From: Oscillospiraceae bacterium
GTDB lineage: Bacteria; Bacillota; Clostridia; Oscillospirales; Oscillospiraceae
Reading direction: 5' to 3'
Length of the DNA stretch: 5,375 nucleotides
NCBI GenBank assembly: GCA_016286595.1
Contig: JAEETR010000158.1
Coordinates: 1-5,375 of the forward strand
The notes below the pieces were generated by a model. It did not search any database and was not told where the DNA came from. It was given only the letters and a program-made list of their open reading frames with translations. The translations under genes and the position numbers were made by a program. Of the stretch, positions 1-3,720 are shown piece by piece (position 1 is the first letter of the stretch; each line of letters opens with the position of its first letter).

Positions 1-1
1 G

Positions 2-448
2 GAGGCGTGCCTGGCCTCCGACGAGACCATGACCGAGCACGACGTGCGCACCCGTCTCGCCCCGCCCAGATACGACGCGGCGACCATAGTCCTCAGCTAT
101 AAGAACAGGGCCGTTCTCTACCGGCACATTGAGGAGCGGGTGGACAGGATGATGGCCGCCGGTCTTGCCGAAGAGGTGCGGGAGATAATCGACTCCGGCG
201 CCGACATGAAGTGCACCGCCATGCAGGCCATCGGCTACAAGGAGACCGCGGCGGCGCTGCGGGGCGAGATGACCATGGAGGAGGCCGTGGAGCGTATCAA
301 GCGGGGCACCCGCCGCTACGCCAAACGGCAGATATCCTGGTGCTCCCGGTATTCCGACGCCCTGCGCATCGACTGGGAAAAAAAGCCGGATTATGAGGAA
401 GGGCTGCGCCTTTCGACGGATTTCTTGCGCTCGCGCGGTGTAATATAG
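2..448 (+). CDS. miaA: tRNA dimethylallyltransferase MiaA, C-terminal half (5'-truncated)
   Basis: The reading frame is open from base 2 and ends at TAG 446-448, giving the last 148 residues of a protein usually about 300-320 long; the N-terminal half with the P-loop lies outside the window. MiaA transfers a dimethylallyl group to N6 of A37 in tRNAs that read codons starting with U, in the cytoplasm. Recognisable family blocks are TMTEHD (tRNA-binding insert region), the RVDRMMAAGLAEEV helix, TAMQAIGYKE (bases 215-244) and the RRYAKRQISW segment near the C-terminus. The ATG at 29 is internal: the family match continues upstream of it (EACLASDET, equivalent to the usual ALEV..TGK..SEH stretch). 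The gene is followed 50 nt later by hfq, a classic miaA-hfq pairing that suggests co-transcription. The identification is secure; only the truncation limits the entry. Confidence 0.95.
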   Translation, partial: EACLASDETMTEHDVRTRLAPPRYDAATIVLSYKNRAVLYRHIEERVDRMMAAGLAEEVREIIDSGADMKCTAMQAIGYKETAAALRGEMTMEEAVERIKRGTRRYAKRQISWCSRYSDALRIDWEKKPDYEEGLRLSTDFLRSRGVI

Positions 449-463
449 CCGTACAATACATAA

Positions 464-483
464 GGGCGGGGGCAGACCCGCCC
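464..483 (+). promoter_or_regulatory. GC hairpin abutting the hfq ribosome binding site
   Basis: GGGCGGG (464-470) and CCCGCCC (477-483) form a perfect 7-bp all-GC stem with the 6-nt loop GGCAGA. The next base, 484, begins the hfq Shine-Dalgarno GGAAGGA (484-490). There is no U-tract, so this is unlikely to be a complete intrinsic terminator. It could modulate ribosome access to hfq, or stabilise or mark a processed 5' end between miaA and hfq. The pairing is seen directly; the role is inferred. Confidence 0.55.
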
Positions 484-498
484 GGAAGGACGGCTATT

Positions 499-735
499 AT
501 GAAGAAATATCTCAATCTGCAGGACAGTTTTCTCAATCAGGCGAGAAAGACCTCGGCAGCGCTGACGGTCTTTCTCGTGAACGGCTTTCAGCTTCGCGGC
601 ACGGTGACGGGGTTCGACAGCTTCGTCGTCGTCCTCGACAGCGAGGGCCGGCAGCAGATGATCTACAAGCACGCCATCTCCACCATCACGCCTTTAAGGC
701 CCATAAGGCTTGAGGAGGAGGGGGGAGAGGCATAA
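499..735 (+). CDS. hfq: RNA chaperone Hfq
   Basis: This is a 78-residue Sm-fold protein expected to form a hexameric ring that binds small RNAs and mRNAs. The Sm1 region (LTVFLVNGFQLRGTV, residues 22-36, with FDSFVVVLD at 39-47) and the Sm2 signature YKHAIST (56-62) are both intact. Proximal-face residues Q8, D9 and K57-H58 are present. Distal-face positions carry F25 and F30, as in Bacillus-type Hfq, rather than the Y25/I30 of E. coli. The rim patch is RKTS at 16-19, weaker in charge than the enterobacterial RRER. The tail is short and acidic (LEEEGGEA, 71-78). The ATG at 499 has Shine-Dalgarno GGAAGGA (484-490) 8 nt upstream, and length and start match the family. It lies 50 nt after miaA and 19 nt before the next gene, so it is probably within one transcript. 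Confidence 0.98.
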   Translation: MKKYLNLQDSFLNQARKTSAALTVFLVNGFQLRGTVTGFDSFVVVLDSEGRQQMIYKHAISTITPLRPIRLEEEGGEA

Positions 736-741
736 ATCATA

Positions 742-757
742 GAGGTGGTATTATTTG
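742..757 (+). promoter_or_regulatory. Ribosome binding site fixing a TTG start
   Basis: GAGGTGG (742-748) sits 6 nt before TTG 755-757. No ATG or GTG in this frame lies at a suitable distance from the site, and the frame from TTG begins directly with a lysine/arginine-flanked hydrophobic segment, as expected for the N-terminus of a membrane-anchored protein. This supports TTG as the real initiation codon. Confidence 0.75.
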
Positions 758-1987
758 AAACGGGGAGACTCCCTGATAAGGTTCATATCGGTAATAGTGT
801 TCGTCGCCATAGTGTTCTACATAGGCTACTCCTATTACGACACCCGCATAAATCCCCTGCGTACCGTGCGGGCCTCCACGTTCTCCGTGACGGACAGCGT
901 GGAGACCACCGGCTTCGTGGTCCGGGACGAGACGCTCCTCACCGGCAGCGGAAAGAGCGTGTTCATCACCGCGAAGGAGGGGGAGAGGGTGGCCGCGGGA
1001 CAGTCGGTGGCCGTGAGATACTACGGCACCGACGCCATCGAGCGGGCGGAGGAGATCCGCGCCCTCACTCTGGAGGAGGAGAGCCTGCGGGCTCTGCGCA
1101 GCGGCAAGAGCATTTCCTCCGGCGCGAAGGAGAGCGTGAGAAATCTGGCCGCGGCTGTGGCCAGCCGGGACATATCGGGCCTTGACAGGCTTATCATGGA
1201 CGTGAACACCTACATAACCTCCCCCGAGAGCGGTTACGGCGTCACGGAGCTGGACGCGGAGATCGCGCGCATCGAGGCAAGGCTGGCCGAGCTTTCCGCA
1301 CAGGCGGAGATAGATACCCAGCAGATAACCTCATCCCGGTCCGGCATATTCTCCTCTGGAGTCGACGGGCTGGAGAGCGTGGGAAGCGGCGACCTGGAGA
1401 ATCTTCTGCCCTCCGACGTGGAGAGGATGTTCTCCGGCGGGCAGACCGTGGGCTCCGACGTGCTGGGCAAGCTGGTCACCGGCATCACCTGGTATTACGT
1501 CACCGTCACCGAAGCGGCCACCGCCTCCAGGATATCGGGATATTCCAGCGTCGACGTGCGTTTTTCAAAGAATTACGACAACGTGGTGACAATGAAGGTG
1601 GAGAGCGTGGGCGCCGAGAGAGACGGCCGCTGCGCCGTGGTGCTGTCATGCAGCAAGTATCTCAGTGACGTGGCGGCCCTTCGGGAACTGACGGGCAGCA
1701 TAGTGTTCAACACCTACACCGGCGTGAGAGTGCCCAAGGAGGCCGTACACCTTTACGTGGAGTCGGATATCAGGAGCGAGGACAACCCCAGGGGCGTCCC
1801 CGCGGACAAGCTGGGCAAAACGTATATCTACCTGCTGATGGGCCTCCAGTCGGAGAGGGTGGACATCACCATCCTAACGGAGGAGGGCGGCTGGTATCTG
1901 GTGAAGGACGAGGGCGGCGCCCTGAAGGACGGCGCCGAGATAATCGTCCGGGCAAACCATCTTGCCGACGGCAAGGTTGTACAATGA
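755..1987 (+). CDS. Membrane-anchored HlyD/adaptor-like protein
   Basis: A 410-residue protein from TTG 755 to TGA 1985-1987. Residues 8-27 form a single hydrophobic anchor after a basic start (MKRGDSLIR), so most of the chain should lie outside the membrane. Residues about 47-90 resemble the first half of a lipoyl/barrel-sandwich domain (ETTGFVVRDE, then EGERVAAGQSVAV). Residues about 95-190 are rich in Glu, Arg, Ala and Leu and look helical or coiled-coil. The second half of the sandwich is recognisable at 194-208 (RSGIFSSGVDGLE). A beta-rich C-terminal part follows, with RVPKEAV (325-331) and a closing DGAEIIVRANHLADGKVV (392-409). This layout is that of HlyD-family membrane-fusion/adaptor proteins found in Clostridia. 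No transporter ATPase, permease or outer-membrane partner is encoded nearby, so an export role is unproven. It is probably co-transcribed with hfq (19-nt gap), and a terminator follows it. The fold class is fairly secure; the function is unknown. Confidence 0.8.
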   Translation: MKRGDSLIRFISVIVFVAIVFYIGYSYYDTRINPLRTVRASTFSVTDSVETTGFVVRDETLLTGSGKSVFITAKEGERVAAGQSVAVRYYGTDAIERAEEIRALTLEEESLRALRSGKSISSGAKESVRNLAAAVASRDISGLDRLIMDVNTYITSPESGYGVTELDAEIARIEARLAELSAQAEIDTQQITSSRSGIFSSGVDGLESVGSGDLENLLPSDVERMFSGGQTVGSDVLGKLVTGITWYYVTVTEAATASRISGYSSVDVRFSKNYDNVVTMKVESVGAERDGRCAVVLSCSKYLSDVAALRELTGSIVFNTYTGVRVPKEAVHLYVESDIRSEDNPRGVPADKLGKTYIYLLMGLQSERVDITILTEEGGWYLVKDEGGALKDGAEIIVRANHLADGKVVQ

Positions 1988-2000
1988 TCGAAAACCCTGT

Positions 2001-2038
2001 CCGGGGAGAGCGATTTTCCGCTCTCCCCGGTTCTGTTT
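2001..2038 (+). terminator. Intrinsic terminator after the hlyD-like gene
   Basis: CCGGGGAGAGCG (2001-2012) pairs perfectly with CGCTCTCCCCGG (2019-2030), leaving a 6-nt loop ATTTTC. The stem is followed by TTCTGTTT, a broken but T-rich tract. It begins 13 nt after the stop codon, exactly where the end of the miaA-hfq-hlyD-like transcript would be expected. The imperfect U-tract is the only weakness. Confidence 0.85.
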
Positions 2039-2052
2039 CCGGGACGGGAGGG

Positions 2053-2082
2053 CCGGAGGAGGGCAAAAGCCCCGTCCGCCGG
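2053..2082. repeat. Imperfect GC-rich inverted repeat
   Basis: CCGG (2053-2056), GGA (2058-2060) and GGGC (2061-2064) can pair with CCGG (2079-2082), TCC (2075-2077) and GCCC (2069-2072) around an AAAA loop, with one mismatch and a 2-nt bulge. It sits between the terminator and the AT-rich island. No T-tract follows it on either strand, so it is not a convincing second terminator. No function is assigned. Confidence 0.4.
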
Positions 2083-2135
2083 AGGGAAAGGCTGAAAAAA
2101 AGTAAAAAAGATAGGCCAAACGGTCAAGCTTTATG

Positions 2136-2171
2136 TTGACATAAACGAAAAAAAATAAGATAATGATTCTG
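2136..2171 (+). promoter_or_regulatory. Sigma-A-type promoter for sepF-divIVA(-ileS)
   Basis: The -35 element TTGACA (2136-2141) matches consensus exactly. After a 17-nt A-rich spacer comes GATAAT (2159-2164), five of six bases of the consensus -10. The predicted start is near G2171, giving an sepF leader of roughly 90 nt. The promoter lies in the only AT-rich island of the window (about 2093-2190), with A-tracts at 2094-2110 upstream that may help as curved or UP-like DNA. It follows directly on the terminator of the preceding block, so it very likely drives sepF and the genes behind it. Confidence 0.85.
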
Positions 2172-2198
2172 TAGATTCTCTATCAACAGTTTGACGGC

Positions 2199-2222
2199 CC
2201 GCCCGGGCGGCGCCCCTGGCGG
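2199..2222 (+). promoter_or_regulatory. GC-rich hairpin in the sepF leader
   Basis: In the predicted leader RNA, CCGCC (2199-2203) can pair with GGCGG (2218-2222), enclosing GGGC (2205-2208) paired with GCCC (2212-2215). A competing form is the 12-nt palindrome CCGCCCGGGCGG (2199-2210). The element ends 22 nt before the Shine-Dalgarno, so it need not block it. A translational or stability role is only a possibility. Confidence 0.4.
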
Positions 2223-2244
2223 ACCCGTGAAAATAGTAATTGAA

Positions 2245-2262
2245 AAGGGGGACATTCGCATG
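2245..2262 (+). promoter_or_regulatory. Ribosome binding site fixing the sepF start
   Basis: AAGGGGGA (2245-2252) lies 7 nt before ATG 2260-2262. It selects this ATG over the in-frame TTG at 2191, which has no comparable site and would add 23 residues before the conserved MGFF membrane-targeting start. Confidence 0.85.
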
Positions 2263-2721
2263 GGATTTTTCAGTGAGCTGAAGAAGCTGACCAGACCTTA
2301 CGATGAAGAAGACGACGAGTTTGAGGACTTTACGCCCCGGGCTCCCGAGAAGATACCCGTATCTCCCAGAACGGCCGCTCCCCAGAGAGCGTTCAATTTT
2401 GAGGACAAGCGGGACAACAACAAGGTCGTGAACATCCACGCCACCACCCAGCTGTCCGTGGTGCTCGTCAAGCCCGAGCGGTTTGAGAACGCCGCCGAGA
2501 TAGCCGACCATCTGAGGGAAAAGCGCACCGTGGTGCTCAATCTCGAGCAGACCAACAAGGACATCGCCAGAAGGCTCATAGACTTCCTGTCCGGCGTGGC
2601 CTACGCGCAGGACGGCAAGATAAAGAAGGTGGCCGTGAACACCTATCTCATCACTCCCTATAACGTGGACCTTATCGGCGATCTTATAGACGAGCTGGAG
2701 AACAACGGCCTGTATTTCTGA
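2260..2721 (+). CDS. sepF: Cell division protein SepF
   Basis: A 153-residue protein that anchors FtsZ to the membrane and helps align filaments at the septum. The N-terminus MGFFSELKKL (1-10) is the expected amphipathic membrane-targeting helix. It is followed by a strongly acidic, flexible linker (DEEDDEFEDF, 15-24, continuing to about residue 55). The globular SepF core runs from about 56 to 137. It contains SVVLVKPERFENAAEIADHL, then TVVLNLEQTNKDIARRLIDF, and FLSG (109-112), whose glycine corresponds to the B. subtilis dimer/assembly position, then KKVAVNTYLITPYNVD. A short charged tail (LIDELENNGLYF) closes the protein, and length is normal for the family. It is first in its transcript, behind its own promoter, and is followed 55 nt later by divIVA. 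The usual neighbours ylmE/yggS upstream and ylmG/ylmH downstream are missing here. Confidence 0.96.
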   Translation: MGFFSELKKLTRPYDEEDDEFEDFTPRAPEKIPVSPRTAAPQRAFNFEDKRDNNKVVNIHATTQLSVVLVKPERFENAAEIADHLREKRTVVLNLEQTNKDIARRLIDFLSGVAYAQDGKIKKVAVNTYLITPYNVDLIGDLIDELENNGLYF

Positions 2722-2776
2722 TTTGACCCAGGCAACGAAACATTACGCGCTCAAGCGATGAAAGGGTGGGAAAGAT

Positions 2777-3583
2777 ATGCTCTCTCCGCAGGATATCCGC
2801 GGTAAGGAATTTTCAAAGGCCGTTTTCGGCGGCTATGACGCCGCCGCCGTCGACGTCTTCCTCGAGGAGGTCGAGACCGATTACGGCACCATTTACAAGG
2901 AAAACGCCGTGCTCAAGGGCAAACTGAAGGTGCTGGTGGAGAAGGTGGAGGAGTATCGCTCCACCGAGGACGCCATGCGCATGGCCCTGCTCACGGCCCA
3001 GAAGATGGCCGACGATATAATCGCCGAGGCCAACAGCAAGAAGGAGGCCATGCTGGCCGAGGCCAGCGGCGAGGTTGAGCGCATCCGCGCCGCCAACGCC
3101 CAGGCCATCGCCGTGGAGAACGCGAAGCTCTCCGCCGCCAAAGAGCAGACGGCCGCCTTCCTGCAGGCTTCCCAGCAGCTGCTGTCCCGTCAGCAGGAGT
3201 TCCTGACCCGGCTTGAGGGCGTGACCGGCGCCGATATCCCCGCCGCCGCCCCCGCAGAGCCCGCTGAGGCTCCCGCCGAGGAGGAGATAGAGGAGCCCGC
3301 GGCCGAGGAGGCCGCCGCCCCCGCTCCCGCCGTTCCCGCCGCCGAAGAAGAGGACGGCGAGGTTGAGTTCGGCGACGCCATCAAGGATATAAGCGCCGTT
3401 ATCACCGGCGCCCTGGCCGACGGCCCTGAGATCGAAGAGCCCGCTCCCGACGAGAAGACCAAGGTCCTCGGCGCGGTGAGCGATGCTGCCGCCCAGTGGA
3501 GTGAGGACGACGAGAAGACCACTCCCAGACCTCGCTTCCAGTTCGACGATCTGCAGTTCGGCTCCAACTACAACAGCAAGTAA
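2777..3583 (+). CDS. divIVA: DivIVA-family polar/septal scaffold protein
   Basis: A 268-residue protein starting at ATG 2777, with AAAGGGTGG (2761-2769) 7 nt upstream. Residues 1-60 are the DivIVA membrane-binding and first coiled-coil domain (LSPQDIRGKEFSKAVFGGYDAAAVDVFLEEV). The membrane-inserting F17 is retained, but the following position, Arg18 in B. subtilis, is Gly. Residues about 62-148 form a long Ala/Glu/Gln-rich coiled coil. Residues 152-195 are a low-complexity Ala/Pro/Glu linker. The chain then ends in an acidic region and a distinct aromatic peptide, PRPRFQFDDLQFGSNY (250-265). B. subtilis DivIVA is 164 residues, so the extension is about 100 residues. DivIVA oligomers mark negatively curved membrane at septa and poles and recruit partners. 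The gene lies between sepF and ileS, the classic Firmicute order. Family assignment is firm; the partners of the tail are unknown. Confidence 0.93.
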   Translation: MLSPQDIRGKEFSKAVFGGYDAAAVDVFLEEVETDYGTIYKENAVLKGKLKVLVEKVEEYRSTEDAMRMALLTAQKMADDIIAEANSKKEAMLAEASGEVERIRAANAQAIAVENAKLSAAKEQTAAFLQASQQLLSRQQEFLTRLEGVTGADIPAAAPAEPAEAPAEEEIEEPAAEEAAAPAPAVPAAEEEDGEVEFGDAIKDISAVITGALADGPEIEEPAPDEKTKVLGAVSDAAAQWSEDDEKTTPRPRFQFDDLQFGSNYNSK

Positions 3584-3607
3584 AAAGCGCGGACAACACA
3601 ATAACTG

Positions 3608-3650
3608 CGGGGCTGCTTATCGCGGGATTTCACCGCGGCAAGCGGCCCTG
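3608..3650 (+). promoter_or_regulatory. Long hairpin in the divIVA-ileS gap (leader hairpin 1)
   Basis: Bases 3608-3618 pair with 3640-3650 over 11 positions, two of them G-U wobbles. After a 2x2 internal loop, CGCGG (3621-3625) pairs with CCGCG (3633-3637) around a 7-nt loop. No T-run follows, so it does not look like a simple intrinsic terminator. It starts 24 nt after the divIVA stop codon and could be an mRNA processing or stability element, or part of an ileS leader. Pairing is seen directly; function is inferred. Confidence 0.55.
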
Positions 3651-3654
3651 TTCA

Positions 3655-3677
3655 CGGATAATACCGGGTATTATCCG
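3655..3677 (+). promoter_or_regulatory. Perfect 10-bp hairpin before ileS (leader hairpin 2)
   Basis: CGGATAATAC (3655-3664) and GTATTATCCG (3668-3677) are exact reverse complements with a 3-nt CGG spacer. The element ends 43 nt before the ileS ATG and only 4 nt separate it from hairpin 1. As DNA, such a palindrome could also be a protein-binding operator. As RNA it is a stable stem without a following U-tract. Confidence 0.6.
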
Positions 3678-3720
3678 CTGCTTCAAGGCAAAGAAAAAGC
3701 AAGTTTTAAGGAGTACAAAA

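Noticed and set aside
745..1185. 146-codon + strand frame overlapping the hlyD-like gene
   Set aside because: Arg/Gly/His-rich out-of-frame translation. The overlapping frame encodes a recognisable anchored adaptor protein with a better placed ribosome binding site.
2053..2082. Second intrinsic terminator after the hlyD-like gene
   Set aside because: The stem is interrupted, and the sequence after it is purine-rich (GAGGGAAAGG), without a T-tract.
2191..2259. Upstream TTG extending SepF by 23 residues
   Set aside because: No Shine-Dalgarno precedes it. The extension lies over a GC hairpin, and the family begins at the MGFF membrane helix, which has an excellent ribosome binding site.
2723..2746. 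Separate promoter between sepF and divIVA
   Set aside because: TTGACC (2723-2728) resembles a -35 box, but no -10-like hexamer lies at 16-18 nt.
2813..3601. 262-codon open frame on the minus strand opposite divIVA
   Set aside because: Gly/Leu-rich shadow of the coiled-coil codons of divIVA; no domain is recognisable.
3611..3660. T-box riboswitch upstream of ileS
   Set aside because: ACCGCG occurs at 3632-3637 after GGG, but the invariant UGGN bulge that binds the tRNA end is missing (TTTC instead). No terminator U-tract is present, and the gap is too short for a standard stem I.
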